64,000 nucleotides of DNA, taken from contig NZ_CAKLBU010000001.1 of assembly GCF_920984735.1 (NCBI RefSeq), positions 124,001 through 188,000 of the forward strand, given 5' to 3'. Origin of the DNA: Pedobacter sp. Leaf250. GTDB lineage: Bacteria > Bacteroidota > Bacteroidia > Sphingobacteriales > Sphingobacteriaceae. The notes under the pieces were generated by a model. That model made no database searches and was not told where the DNA came from. It saw only the letters and a list, made by a program, of their open reading frames with translations. The position numbers and the translations under genes are program-made. Shown piece after piece: positions 7,472-17,197 of the stretch. The stretch's first letter is position 1. Each line of letters opens with the position of its first letter.

Positions 7472-9099
7472 GCGTAACCCTTTTAAATGCACCTGCAAAT
7501 CATTCATTTAGCAATGATTTTATTACTGCAAAATTCCAATGCACCAATTACCTTGAGCAAGTCGGCGTTAAAGCAGTCAATAAAATATCACTAGCCGGAG
7601 TTTTTGTCGAAGGAACGAGTGTTATCATTAAATATGGTAGTAAAACCGTAACTATGGTTAGTGCATACGCACCGGATGACAGCGGACACCAGTTTATTTG
7701 TGGCAACGGAACTGCTTTGCCTGCTGTAGATGTGGTAGACTCATTTAGGTCAAACCACCAGTTAAGCACTGATTTTGACATCACTTTTCTTGGTTTTGAA
7801 ATTATCTTCACCGCCAAAACGAAAGCTTTGGGGTTTAATTTTATGGAAGGTAATACCACTCCAGGGCTTCCGGAAATTCCTAAACCAAATTATAGGATCT
7901 TCTTTAAATTATTTTTAGAGAATTCTGATCATACCGGTTTCGACGAAATTTACCAGGCTTATCTTGATCTTCAAAACGGAACACCAGGAATTGCAACCGC
8001 TCAGTTGGGAGATAAAATCCATAACCGCATTACTGCAGATATCGATATTAATGGCCTTGAGATACCAGGCTCAACTTTTGTACAATGTAAAAACACCGCA
8101 AGAAAGTTTTACTTTGAATTTGCGGAAAGCTTTGGGGAAAGTGTCGAAGTGAAGAGAATCAACCGATCCACAAATTATAATGTTATTCATGGTGGTTTAA
8201 GCTTTCAGGGCAAAGTTTCGCAAACACTATCCGGATTAATTAATCCAGGCGCAGCGCCTGCTGATAGGTTTTTGAAACAAGGACCAAAATCACAATATAG
8301 CCGTATTGATCAACCTCAGTTTTTATATTTTTATAATAGCCGGGCACCACAAGGAAACGCAAAGCTCATTGCCAAAAGAGTTTTCAATGATGGTACGAGT
8401 GATACGGTAGAGGTGCTGACTCTTGATCTTCAGATTAATGAAAAGTATGGATTCAATGTTAGGGCGGCCAACATCTATAGTGGAGTAAAGCGGCTTGATA
8501 GATATGAAATCTATCTGGTGGATGGCGCAGGAGATCGCATTTCCGAAAAACAGATCTATTCCATAAAAGATGATGGCGAGCGTTACCTTCGGTATTTTTT
8601 AAACTGGAGCAGCTGGGGTTCCTTGGACTCGCGATGCTTTACCGGAGTCAATCAAGGTTCATTGGAGATTACTTCTTCCAAAGCAAGCCGTATTATACAG
8701 TCTGATTATAAGATCATCAACGGCGATTCGAAGATATACGGTAAATCCGGTGTAAATAAATTCACTGCATCAACCGGTTTTAATGACCCTGCAATTATAG
8801 CATTGAATCAAGACTTTTATCTCTCAAACCTGCAATATCGTTATGTTAGAAATAGGATTCTGCCAATCGAGGTAACAAGTAATTCGATTACAAACCCTGC
8901 CGATAGGGAATTTCTTTACGCTCAAAGTTTCGAATATTATTACTTATTCTCAAATGACCAATTTACAGAAAGCGATGCCGATGATGATTTCTCTTATTCA
9001 GGATCTTCGTTCATTCCGAAAGCGGCACAGCACGTTCTAATCGATACGGGAACTCCAGCAGATCCATCCACAAATATCATTCAACAAAAAATCCTTTAA
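7468..9099 (+). CDS. Large prophage structural protein, tail-associated
   Basis: This 543-residue protein is rich in beta-strand patterns and aromatic residues, with no signal peptide. It begins MSVTLLNAPANHSFSNDFIT and contains repeated strand-turn segments such as FDITFLGFEIIF and KFYFEFAESFGES. I do not recognise the family. The beta-rich composition and placement before a tail protein with a hydrolase domain suggest a tail, baseplate or receptor-binding component. The next gene begins 2 nt after its stop. Confidence 0.55.
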   Translation: MSVTLLNAPANHSFSNDFITAKFQCTNYLEQVGVKAVNKISLAGVFVEGTSVIIKYGSKTVTMVSAYAPDDSGHQFICGNGTALPAVDVVDSFRSNHQLSTDFDITFLGFEIIFTAKTKALGFNFMEGNTTPGLPEIPKPNYRIFFKLFLENSDHTGFDEIYQAYLDLQNGTPGIATAQLGDKIHNRITADIDINGLEIPGSTFVQCKNTARKFYFEFAESFGESVEVKRINRSTNYNVIHGGLSFQGKVSQTLSGLINPGAAPADRFLKQGPKSQYSRIDQPQFLYFYNSRAPQGNAKLIAKRVFNDGTSDTVEVLTLDLQINEKYGFNVRAANIYSGVKRLDRYEIYLVDGAGDRISEKQIYSIKDDGERYLRYFLNWSSWGSLDSRCFTGVNQGSLEITSSKASRIIQSDYKIINGDSKIYGKSGVNKFTASTGFNDPAIIALNQDFYLSNLQYRYVRNRILPIEVTSNSITNPADREFLYAQSFEYYYLFSNDQFTESDADDDFSYSGSSFIPKAAQHVLIDTGTPADPSTNIIQQKIL

Positions 9100-9101
9100 T
9101 T

Positions 9102-11177
9102 ATGTTACCTATTGTACTTGAAGCGCGCGTAAAAAATTTAATTCAGACCGAAGCGGAATGGCTCGCTGAAGATCCAGAAATTCTTGATGGTGAAATTGCC
9201 TATGTAAGGTTTGGAAACTTTGTAAATACCAAAGCTGGAAATGGCTCAAAGCGATTTAGTGAATTGCAATATAACCTTGAAAAGCCAGCTCAACCTGTCG
9301 GAGTATTAAAACCTTCAGACCAACCCGGACCGGCGAACGCTCCAAGGTTTTGGTTTGCCGAGAAGGGAATTTATCCAAATTTGGGACTTGAAGTTACAGG
9401 GAATGCTGGCGTAATCATAGATAATGGAGCAAGCTATTCAGTTGCTAACTTCAATATTGATTTAACATCCTACCCAAAATTTTCTGATCTCGATCCTATA
9501 CTTCATGAGCTTGAAATCAAGAACGAAAGCCTGATTACTCCCGCAGTTTATCAGGTCAGCTCTTTGGAAGATAGGCTTCTTACAACAGCGCATCCAAACC
9601 CAAACAACAAAGGATGGGGATATGGCTTGCTAAAAAATCAGTTTTCGGGCCTCTTTAATCTAATTTCATCATATCTGTATTGTCGAACTCCGGGTCAAAA
9701 AGTGACGATGTATATTTATGCAACTTCAGATGACTTCGCACTATGGAAGCCTGATTCCGCTGGAACAAACCTGGTTTTAAAAAGGGAATTCCTAAACTTT
9801 AACACCAACAAAGAAAAAAGATTTGAATGCCTTTTGGATGAAGCTATTGAGATTCCGAAGGATAAGCTTCTGTTCATATATTTTGAAAGTCTGACTAGCG
9901 ATCTAATGATATTTAGGCATGAAAATGACTATGCTGGTGTAAAAACGGATCTTTTGGAATTCAGAAACCCGAAAACCTACTACTATTTAGATCTATCCGG
10001 ATATCAGACACAATTTCCTGTTCTCACTTTGGTTAGCAAATATGAATATTTGTCAAAAAAGGAAGATCAAACCGCTTTTGATGATAAAATAGTTTTGCTT
10101 GATACCATATATGCAGTTGTGGGGAAGGAAATGAACCTTTACAAGAATAATATTCTCGACATATATAATGGGAATGAGAGCTATGAGGTGATATTAACGA
10201 ATACAACTTCAGACTGGACATCAGCTACGGATAATTCGGGAATAACATTAAATGACAGATCCATTAAGTTTAAACCAACGGTTCCAGGACAATCTTTCTC
10301 ATTTGAATGCCGCGTTCGTGATGTGAACAGAAAACAATTGGGCATTAAGAAGTTTCAGATCAAAACTGTCTCTAAGAATGCCGGGAATGGAACTAAGTAT
10401 TTTGTATTTGCCGGTAATTCATTGACTGAAGGCGGAGAAGGGTATAATGCACTTCTCACCTATAAATCTATAATGGCTGATGGTGGAATTAGTCCTGTTT
10501 TTGTTGGTTCCAAGGTAAATGACAAAAATTCTGAGGTCAAACATGAGGGTTACTCGGGCAAGACTTTTGGGTTTTTCCTAACGGAAGGTTCGCCTTTTTT
10601 CTTCAATGGAGAAATAAACTTTAAGGCTTATGCAGCGAGCAAGAATGTACCAAGGCTGGATATGCTGGTAATACAGGACGGCATAAACGATGTGCTCGCA
10701 AATATATTCTATGATAATATGTCTCAGATTATTGCCCCTACAATAAATGCGTTGACGCAATTGATTGACATACTACTGAGCCCTGAGAAAGGTTTTCCGG
10801 ACTGTAAGGTGATCATCTCAGCTGAGCCGTTTGGGGCAAATGGGGAAGGAGATATCGCATCAAAAAATAGCAGTGAATTAAAAAGGAAGATGATGGCGCT
10901 GAACAGGGCAATAATCAATAAGTTTTATCAGAATGATTCCGGAAGTAGATTTCATCCGAACGTATGGGTTTCTCCTAGTTTCGAATTGATAGACAGGGAT
11001 TTCGGATATCCACATTCATATGTCAGGGTTTGCGAATACGCCACTGTAAAAATAAGCGATAATGAAACGATTGAGTTTACTGAAAAGCATTTTACAGATA
11101 CTATTCACCCGAACCCATATGGACAAGAACAAATATCCAATTGCAATTATTCTTTGATCCGTCGCGTATTACAGTAA
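9102..11177 (+). CDS. Tail protein with C-terminal SGNH hydrolase domain
   Basis: The product has 691 residues. The first 430 or so are beta-rich and likely structural. The C-terminal 250 form an SGNH/GDSL esterase domain: block I FAGNSLTEGG with Ser at about 438, block III VIQDGIND, and block V DTIHPNPYGQ with the Asp-His pair near residue 666. Such domains on tail fibres usually deacetylate or cleave surface polysaccharide, so this protein may process the host capsule or LPS on adsorption. Substrate is unknown. It follows the other beta-rich protein by 2 nt. Confidence 0.75.
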   Translation: MLPIVLEARVKNLIQTEAEWLAEDPEILDGEIAYVRFGNFVNTKAGNGSKRFSELQYNLEKPAQPVGVLKPSDQPGPANAPRFWFAEKGIYPNLGLEVTGNAGVIIDNGASYSVANFNIDLTSYPKFSDLDPILHELEIKNESLITPAVYQVSSLEDRLLTTAHPNPNNKGWGYGLLKNQFSGLFNLISSYLYCRTPGQKVTMYIYATSDDFALWKPDSAGTNLVLKREFLNFNTNKEKRFECLLDEAIEIPKDKLLFIYFESLTSDLMIFRHENDYAGVKTDLLEFRNPKTYYYLDLSGYQTQFPVLTLVSKYEYLSKKEDQTAFDDKIVLLDTIYAVVGKEMNLYKNNILDIYNGNESYEVILTNTTSDWTSATDNSGITLNDRSIKFKPTVPGQSFSFECRVRDVNRKQLGIKKFQIKTVSKNAGNGTKYFVFAGNSLTEGGEGYNALLTYKSIMADGGISPVFVGSKVNDKNSEVKHEGYSGKTFGFFLTEGSPFFFNGEINFKAYAASKNVPRLDMLVIQDGINDVLANIFYDNMSQIIAPTINALTQLIDILLSPEKGFPDCKVIISAEPFGANGEGDIASKNSSELKRKMMALNRAIINKFYQNDSGSRFHPNVWVSPSFELIDRDFGYPHSYVRVCEYATVKISDNETIEFTEKHFTDTIHPNPYGQEQISNCNYSLIRRVLQ

Positions 11178-11244
11178 TTAAATAAACTGTCGGATATAAT
11201 GTTATTCTGCAGAGATGAAAGCAAATCTTCGATTTTAATATAAA
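11178..11244 (+). promoter_or_regulatory. Short leader with possible degenerate header motif
   Basis: This 67-bp gap carries CTGTCGGATAT from 11188, a partial match to the CTGTCGTTTAT/C motif at the other prophage junctions. A seven-codon frame, MKANLRF, starts at 11215. Neither is strong on its own. Confidence 0.25.
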
Positions 11245-13110
11245 ATGATCCAGATCATAAACAAAAAAGGCTTCACAGCTCATCTTTATCCAGACACTTC
11301 AATTTCAATAGAGCGGAACAATCCGCTCTTTTTGGATAATGAAAATTATTTTGAGGATATAACCTATTCTTTCAATATGCCAGCTGATGCATGGAATAAA
11401 GAGTTTTTCAAAAGTGGTCATCTGGTAGAGGCAGCAAATAGTGTTTACGAGCTTGATGTGCAAACTTTTGTTTCGGGTACCAGTTTTTTTGCTGGATTAT
11501 TGAGTTATAGTTTTAAAGGGGGTGATTTCGAAGCGATTCTGAAAATCAATTATGGCGCCCTGGTTAGCTTGTCAAAAAACACCATCGTTAACAACATTAC
11601 AACCCTTGATGGACGTGGTCGAAAAGAGGGCGATATCACAACTCCAGCACTAATGAAGGCCAGTTGTCAAAATCCGCAGGATTACCCATTTGCTTTTTTT
11701 CCTGTTCATAATCCAAAGGCTTTAAATGGTAAAATAAACAATTGGAATCACGAAACGCAAAATTTCGAGATTAACAGCCCATTGCGGTCATTTTACAAGT
11801 TAGAATATATCCTGCAAAAGATTTTGGAATACCTGGGCTTTGAGCTTTCGGGCACTTTCTTTGAAAACAAAGAAAATAGGGCCATCTACATATACGGAGG
11901 CACCAGCGGCGTTTTTATTGAATCATCGTTATATTTTATCCCGGAAGATATCACCATCACAGATTTTTTTAAGATGGTTAAACAGCGATTGAATATTTCC
12001 ATTTCCTTTAACATTCTAGAGAAGAAAGCTTATATCGATTCGGCAAAAACAATGATAGCAGATAGCAGATTAGTTGAACTCGGCGATTTTGTTACAAAAA
12101 TTGATGAAATAGCTAGGCCCAATATTATCGGCTATACCCTGAGTCTTAAGCCGGATGACACCGATGAGCTCTATAAAACAAAGATCAATGATGAAAAGCA
12201 ACCGGCACCTACCAACCAGGTAATTATCGGGGATGGAGAAAAACCAATTGAGATCGATATCAGTACTTTGAAAGAAAAGGAAGTTGATAATTATGTTATA
12301 CCAACCACTGATCAGCCGGTAACCGGTTACAACAAGATTCGTTTTTTACGATTCTATGGGATGAAATATGTGGGTAGTGGTAAGGTATTTCCGGAAGCCA
12401 GGGCAATGGAAATTTCAAGTGATGACATCTTTTATTACCAGTTTTTGAATGACAGTAAGAAAATTAAGCTAACAGCATTGATCAGTGTGTTAATGGCATC
12501 AAACTTAACATCTGCTCAAAAAATATCCTTTAATAGTAAGGAGGGTTTTTTGGTGTACGCCATTACCGAAAAAATATCTTATCAGATCAAAAATAAAAAT
12601 GAATCTTTTATCCTGGTTGATATCGAATGTAGAACCATATCATTCGATTCCACCACAACAGTAAAAATTCAGCCGGTAATTCCAAAGTTTAACCAGGTCG
12701 TAGGCTTTGCTTCCTTCCGGGCATATTTTTCGAAACTTCTTGTTTCCCAGATCGAATATGATCTTTATTATGAGAACTGGGCGTCCAGGGCATGGCCACC
12801 CGGGCAATCAGGGCCAGATGATGTAATGCCGCAAAAAGCAGAAGGACCACGGACCGTTAGCGGTGTAATTCCCATTTCAACCGATGCTTACGGAGTTGGT
12901 GGAATTGTAGCCATCACTCCTTTTATCGAGTCTTATAGCCTTGCCCCAATTGAATTGAGAATTAAGAATGCGGTACCAAAATATATTGTTGTATTCGGAA
13001 AGGCCTATTATTTCAAACAGCGTGACAACTATTACTATTTAAGTGATCACGATTTTGATGTATTTGGTTTTGATGATCAGCGTGGCCGGGGCCTATTGAT
13101 TGTCTTCTAG
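11245..13110 (+). CDS. Large tail or baseplate protein
   Basis: This 621-residue soluble protein begins MIQIINKKGFTAHLYPDTSI. The N-terminal 250 residues contain short beta segments, for example ITYSFNMPADAWNKEF. The centre (about 320-420) is mixed alpha/beta, and the C-terminal third is beta-rich, ending in a Tyr-rich NYYYLSDHDFDVFGF stretch. No enzyme motif is seen. Position between the SGNH tail protein and the tape measure side suggests a baseplate hub or tail-tip role, which is inferred. The stop is followed by another copy of the header motif and a terminator. Confidence 0.6.
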   Translation: MIQIINKKGFTAHLYPDTSISIERNNPLFLDNENYFEDITYSFNMPADAWNKEFFKSGHLVEAANSVYELDVQTFVSGTSFFAGLLSYSFKGGDFEAILKINYGALVSLSKNTIVNNITTLDGRGRKEGDITTPALMKASCQNPQDYPFAFFPVHNPKALNGKINNWNHETQNFEINSPLRSFYKLEYILQKILEYLGFELSGTFFENKENRAIYIYGGTSGVFIESSLYFIPEDITITDFFKMVKQRLNISISFNILEKKAYIDSAKTMIADSRLVELGDFVTKIDEIARPNIIGYTLSLKPDDTDELYKTKINDEKQPAPTNQVIIGDGEKPIEIDISTLKEKEVDNYVIPTTDQPVTGYNKIRFLRFYGMKYVGSGKVFPEARAMEISSDDIFYYQFLNDSKKIKLTALISVLMASNLTSAQKISFNSKEGFLVYAITEKISYQIKNKNESFILVDIECRTISFDSTTTVKIQPVIPKFNQVVGFASFRAYFSKLLVSQIEYDLYYENWASRAWPPGQSGPDDVMPQKAEGPRTVSGVIPISTDAYGVGGIVAITPFIESYSLAPIELRIKNAVPKYIVVFGKAYYFKQRDNYYYLSDHDFDVFGFDDQRGRGLLIVF

Positions 13111-13114
13111 TCCC

Positions 13115-13129
13115 TGTCGTTTACCAGCG
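13115..13129 (+). promoter_or_regulatory. Prophage header motif, third copy
   Basis: CCTGTCGTTTACCAGCGT lies 4 nt after the stop of the preceding gene and shares TGTCGTTTACCAG with the site at 1758. The second block found before the two other starts is absent, and a terminator hairpin lies downstream instead. The conserved core may be the functional part. Confidence 0.35.
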
Positions 13130-13149
13130 TTTCCATTAGCCCGAAATTT

Positions 13150-13181
13150 AAAGCATCCTAAAATATTAGGGTGCTTTTTTT
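13150..13181 (+). terminator. Intrinsic terminator inside the tail operon
   Basis: A 12-bp stem, AAAGCATCCTAA (13150-13161) and TTAGGGTGCTTT (13166-13177), contains one G-T pair and closes a 4-nt loop. A run of seven T follows immediately. The next ATG begins at 13182, right after the T run. The hairpin may partly reduce transcription into the tape measure genes. Confidence 0.7.
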
Positions 13182-13610
13182 ATGACTACAGCAGAATATA
13201 ATAAGAGTGTACGATCATGGGCAGGTAGCACGAAACGGAAGATAAAACTCAAGGTTCTGCAGCAGGTGCTCAATATTGGTCCAGGTCATGACAATCAGCA
13301 GGTAGCCGTAAAAAATTACGCGGGCGAAGCCGCTAAAATCGATTTCAGTTTCCCGTATTACATGGCCTTTGTTCACAAAGGCGCTGGCCGTGGCTATGGA
13401 GGAAACAAAACAGGATCCTTCTTCAGACCGGGACAGGGTAGAGGTACCACCAGCGCAGCAAGCATGGGTAAAATGGGTACCGGTAAACGTAAACCAAAAC
13501 CTTGGTTTAATCCCGTAATAGAAGCCGAATTCCCGGCACTAGCAAACCTGGTTGCCGATCATAAGGGCGATAAAGTTATGCTCAAAATAGAAAAAATCTT
13601 AGTACGCTAA
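13182..13610 (+). CDS. HK97 gp10-like minor tail or head-tail protein
   Basis: The product has 142 residues, basic and soluble. It starts with a helix, then has a FPYYMAFVHKGAGRGYGG segment (about 65-82) similar to the conserved aromatic-glycine region of HK97 gp10-like head-tail joining proteins. A Gly/Arg-rich stretch follows, then KPKPWFNPVIEAEFPALANL, which matches the usual C-terminal PWF..A motif of that family. The call rests on these two features. The gene directly precedes the tape measure gene. Confidence 0.6.
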   Translation: MTTAEYNKSVRSWAGSTKRKIKLKVLQQVLNIGPGHDNQQVAVKNYAGEAAKIDFSFPYYMAFVHKGAGRGYGGNKTGSFFRPGQGRGTTSAASMGKMGTGKRKPKPWFNPVIEAEFPALANLVADHKGDKVMLKIEKILVR

Positions 13611-13623
13611 ATTAATACCGCTC

Positions 13624-16600
13624 ATGGCATCAGGATCAGCTCCTAGAAGTATAAGAGCCAGTTTATATATTGATGGTAAACCGGCAGAGAATTCAATTAA
13701 AAGTCTTACCGATTTATCCCGAAAGTTAGAACGGGAACTCAATCAGTTAACCGTAGGAACCGAAGAGTGGCAGCGCAAGCTTGCACAACTGCAGGCAGCT
13801 CGTGGTCACCTTCAAAATATTCGCAATGAGGTTCGCGGCGTTAGTGGCGCCTTTGCGCAAATTCGTGAAGAACTTGGAAAGTTCGGAACCCTAGCAGCTG
13901 GCTATTTAGGTTTTCAATTTATCACCAGTCAGTTTCAGGGAATCATTGCAGGAAACGCGAAGCTAAGCGATAGCCTTGCCGACGTTAGACGCGTAACCGG
14001 TTTAACTGAAGCCGGTGTTTTAAATCTTGATAAGAGCCTTGGCAAACTCGACACAAGGACCAGCAAATCTGAGCTTCGTGGCATGGCCATTATTGCAGGT
14101 AAACTTGGTGTTGCGAAAACTGAAATCCTTTCTTTTGTAGAGGCCACAGATAAATTAACTGTTGCCCTGGGCGATGAGTTAGGTAACGCTGACCAGATCA
14201 CTACTCAGCTGGGCAAAATCCTGAATGTTTTTGATGGAAAAGTAACTGGAGATAACATTACCACGCTAGGAAATGCCATGGTTAAATTGGCAAATGATGG
14301 TGTGGCCAGTGCCGGATTTATCGCTGACTTTACTCAGCGTGTTTCTGGTATAGCCAAGACTGCAGGAATGAGCTTGCCTGCAACTTTAGCCATCGGTGCC
14401 GGTATTGAGGAATTAGGTGGGCGCTCTGAAAGTGCGGCAACAGCTATGCAAAAATTGCTATTAAGTATTTCTTCAGATACTCCAAAGGCAGCGAAAATTG
14501 CAGGAATGTCTCTTAAAGCTTATACGAAACTGTTAGCAGATGGACCGGAGCAGGCTTTATTGAAATATACCAGAGGATTGGTTGCCAATAAAAATGCTTT
14601 CTCCGAAGTAACCAAGTCATTGGATGATGCTGGAGAAGAAGGAGCAAGAACGATCGAGACCATTACCAAATTAGGACAGAATACCGAATTTTTTGCAGGT
14701 AAAATTACGGATGCGTCAACAGCAATTATTGGTTACAATGAGATTAATGAAGCATTCAATCTCAAAAATCAAACTTTAGGTGCTCAGGTCGAAAAACTTG
14801 GAAAAGATTTCAATAGCCTAAGCAGTAACAAAACACTTGTTAATTTTTTAACAACACTTGTTATTCTAGCTTCAAGTACTGTAAGATGGATCAAAGAGAA
14901 CAGCGAGGCGATTGGTCGTTTCGTTAAAATGATCCTCATCGGTACTGCTGCATGGTTAGGATATCGAACTGCTCTTGTTGCCGTAAATCTCTGGACCACT
15001 TTAACTGCTGCAGGAATGGCCACTCTCCGGTCAGTTACTTTACTTTTAGCTTTGGCGAAAGCTAAATTGACTGGAGATACACTTCGAGCAGCTGCAGCAC
15101 AAAGGCTGCTTGGCGTCGCGATGGCCGCAAACCCTTATGGTGTAATTTTGGCAATAATTGGTTCATTAACTGCTGCTTATGTTTTATTCTCTTCTAAAAT
15201 AGAGACAGCTGCTCAGATTCAGCATGATTTGAACCAGATCAACCAGGAAGCGTTAAAAAACTCAATGCAGGAAACTGATAGAGTAAAGGGTTTGGCTGCT
15301 GCACTGAATAAACAAAACCTGTCTTTAGAAGCTAAACAAGTTATCGTTGATAAATTAAGAGCAATCATGCCAGATTATCTTAAGAGTTATACGGATGAGC
15401 AAATTAAGGCAGGGAAAGCCACTACTGCCATTAATAATTATGTCGCTGCGTTACAAAGGAAAACCAGAGCCCAAGCGGCAACAGACGCAATTCAAAAAAT
15501 TCAAAGCGAAAATATAGAACTAGAAAAAGTTTGGACTCCAGCTGACTTGACTGGCTTAGATAAGGTTGCCTATAATATTGATAATGCTCTTGGTAAAGGG
15601 AAAGAATTTATGGATGGCCTTAATAGGATAGTTAAAATGGAAAATGCCCCTAAGTTATTTGCAAACAAAGCGAGGGTTAAAGAAATTTCAGCTCAAAATG
15701 AAGATGTTTTGGTCGAACAGATGATAACGCCTGATACTAAAGATCCTGCCGGAAATCTTGCACCATCTTTAAAGCCAAATAAAAAAGCAGAAACTGCTGC
15801 AGCAAAAGCGGCAAAAAAAGCCAAAGAAGATGCTGAACGATTAGCCACTGAACTCCTTAAAATCTCAAATGATTTATATCTCAAAACGCTAGAGAAAAAT
15901 GATGAAGAAGTAGAATCCATACGCCTTAAGTACGCTAAACTTAAGGCTGATGCAAAAGGCAACAGTGATACCTTATTAAAGATACAGGCTCTCGAAGGTG
16001 AAGAAATGCGTCAACTAATTGCTAAACAAAAAGCTGACGAAGATAAAATTATTAAGGATGCTGCTGATAAATTAGCAAAAGAAAAGCTTGAGGTCGAAAA
16101 ACAAATTTTCGAGGCCACGGCATCAAGTTATGATTTGGAAGTTGCTCAAGCGGTAGCCAAGTATGATGAGCTTATAAGACAAGCCAAACTATTTGGGATA
16201 GCTACCATTGCATTGGAAAATGCGAAACAAAAAGAGTTAGATCGCATCAAACGGAAGAAAGACGGTCTTGCTGAACCGGATGACCCAATCGAGGCGGCTA
16301 AAAAAGCTAAGGAGAAGGCCAAAAAAGAGAAAGAGGATAAAATCCAATTTGCTTTTGAAATGGCTTCAGAAATATCAAATACTGCATTCAGTATTGGTGA
16401 GAATGCCAGACGGCAGGAAAGTGACGCTAGGCTTTCTCAGCTGGAGAAGGATCGAGAAACGGAGTTATCAAACAAGAGTTTAACTGAAGATCAGAAAAAT
16501 GCTATAAATGAAAAGTATAATGAAAAAATAAAAATTGAAAAAACAAAAGCCTGGGAGAATGAAAAAAAGGCTGCAATTACTCAGGCTTTAATCAATGGGG

Positions 16601-17139
16601 CGCTTGCTGCAACGAACATCTGGGCTACTACACCAAAAGTCGATTTTGGTGTTTCGACAATCATAATGCTAGCTGCAGCTGCAGCAAGTACTGTCGCAAG
16701 TGTCGCTTCGATAGCTTCTCAAAAACCACCAGAGTTTGCGCAAGGAGGGATGAGTAATGAAGATCCATCAGGTTATGTAAGTAGTACCACTTTGTTTAAT
16801 AGATCTTCATCTGGTCGCCCATTTGTGGCGGGTGAAGCAGGGAAAGAATGGATTGCTCCTAATTGGATGTTGCAAAACCCGGTATATGCAAATATAATCG
16901 GGAGTCTTGAAGTTGCAAGAAAGGAAAAGCGGATGTATGCTATTGGAGGGTTTAATGGTGAAAATACTAGCAGCACCACTCAAGATTTCAGCTATAGTTT
17001 TGCTAAATTAGAGAACCTTGTAATGACTGTAGTGCAGGAACAGCGACGCTTTAATAATCTACCAATCGTAAACGAGTGGCAGGTTGCTGAAGAATATGCC
17101 CGAAAGCTGCAGAATGATAGAGCCTCTCAAATGGGGTAA
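13624..17139 (+). CDS. Tail tape measure protein
   Basis: This 1171-residue protein sets tail length. It begins with charged helices (about 20-70), then a TP901-type core domain with SLADVRRVTGLTEAGVLNLD, QITTQLGKILNVFDG and GIEELGGRSESAATAMQKLL (about 115-290). Two hydrophobic segments lie near 425-450 and 490-515 (MILIGTAAWLGYRTALVAVN; GVILAIIGSLTAAYVLFSS). A very long coiled coil rich in Lys, Ala and Glu spans about 690-960. The end contains a Gly/Ser-rich part with a further hydrophobic helix. Length, coiled coil and TM pattern all suit the family. A terminator follows immediately. Confidence 0.85.
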   Translation: MASGSAPRSIRASLYIDGKPAENSIKSLTDLSRKLERELNQLTVGTEEWQRKLAQLQAARGHLQNIRNEVRGVSGAFAQIREELGKFGTLAAGYLGFQFITSQFQGIIAGNAKLSDSLADVRRVTGLTEAGVLNLDKSLGKLDTRTSKSELRGMAIIAGKLGVAKTEILSFVEATDKLTVALGDELGNADQITTQLGKILNVFDGKVTGDNITTLGNAMVKLANDGVASAGFIADFTQRVSGIAKTAGMSLPATLAIGAGIEELGGRSESAATAMQKLLLSISSDTPKAAKIAGMSLKAYTKLLADGPEQALLKYTRGLVANKNAFSEVTKSLDDAGEEGARTIETITKLGQNTEFFAGKITDASTAIIGYNEINEAFNLKNQTLGAQVEKLGKDFNSLSSNKTLVNFLTTLVILASSTVRWIKENSEAIGRFVKMILIGTAAWLGYRTALVAVNLWTTLTAAGMATLRSVTLLLALAKAKLTGDTLRAAAAQRLLGVAMAANPYGVILAIIGSLTAAYVLFSSKIETAAQIQHDLNQINQEALKNSMQETDRVKGLAAALNKQNLSLEAKQVIVDKLRAIMPDYLKSYTDEQIKAGKATTAINNYVAALQRKTRAQAATDAIQKIQSENIELEKVWTPADLTGLDKVAYNIDNALGKGKEFMDGLNRIVKMENAPKLFANKARVKEISAQNEDVLVEQMITPDTKDPAGNLAPSLKPNKKAETAAAKAAKKAKEDAERLATELLKISNDLYLKTLEKNDEEVESIRLKYAKLKADAKGNSDTLLKIQALEGEEMRQLIAKQKADEDKIIKDAADKLAKEKLEVEKQIFEATASSYDLEVAQAVAKYDELIRQAKLFGIATIALENAKQKELDRIKRKKDGLAEPDDPIEAAKKAKEKAKKEKEDKIQFAFEMASEISNTAFSIGENARRQESDARLSQLEKDRETELSNKSLTEDQKNAINEKYNEKIKIEKTKAWENEKKAAITQALINGALAATNIWATTPKVDFGVSTIIMLAAAAASTVASVASIASQKPPEFAQGGMSNEDPSGYVSSTTLFNRSSSGRPFVAGEAGKEWIAPNWMLQNPVYANIIGSLEVARKEKRMYAIGGFNGENTSSTTQDFSYSFAKLENLVMTVVQEQRRFNNLPIVNEWQVAEEYARKLQNDRASQMG

Positions 17140-17142
17140 TTT

Positions 17143-17175
17143 AAAGCCTTGCAAATTGCAGGGCTTTTCTTATTT
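17143..17175 (+). terminator. Terminator after tape measure gene
   Basis: The stem AAAGCCTTGCA (17143-17153) and TGCAGGGCTTT (17157-17167) has 11 pairs including one G-T, with a 3-nt loop. TCTTATTTT follows. It begins 3 nt after the tape measure stop and marks the end of that transcript. Confidence 0.75.
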
Positions 17176-17197
17176 TCGAGCACCCAAAACTAAATCT

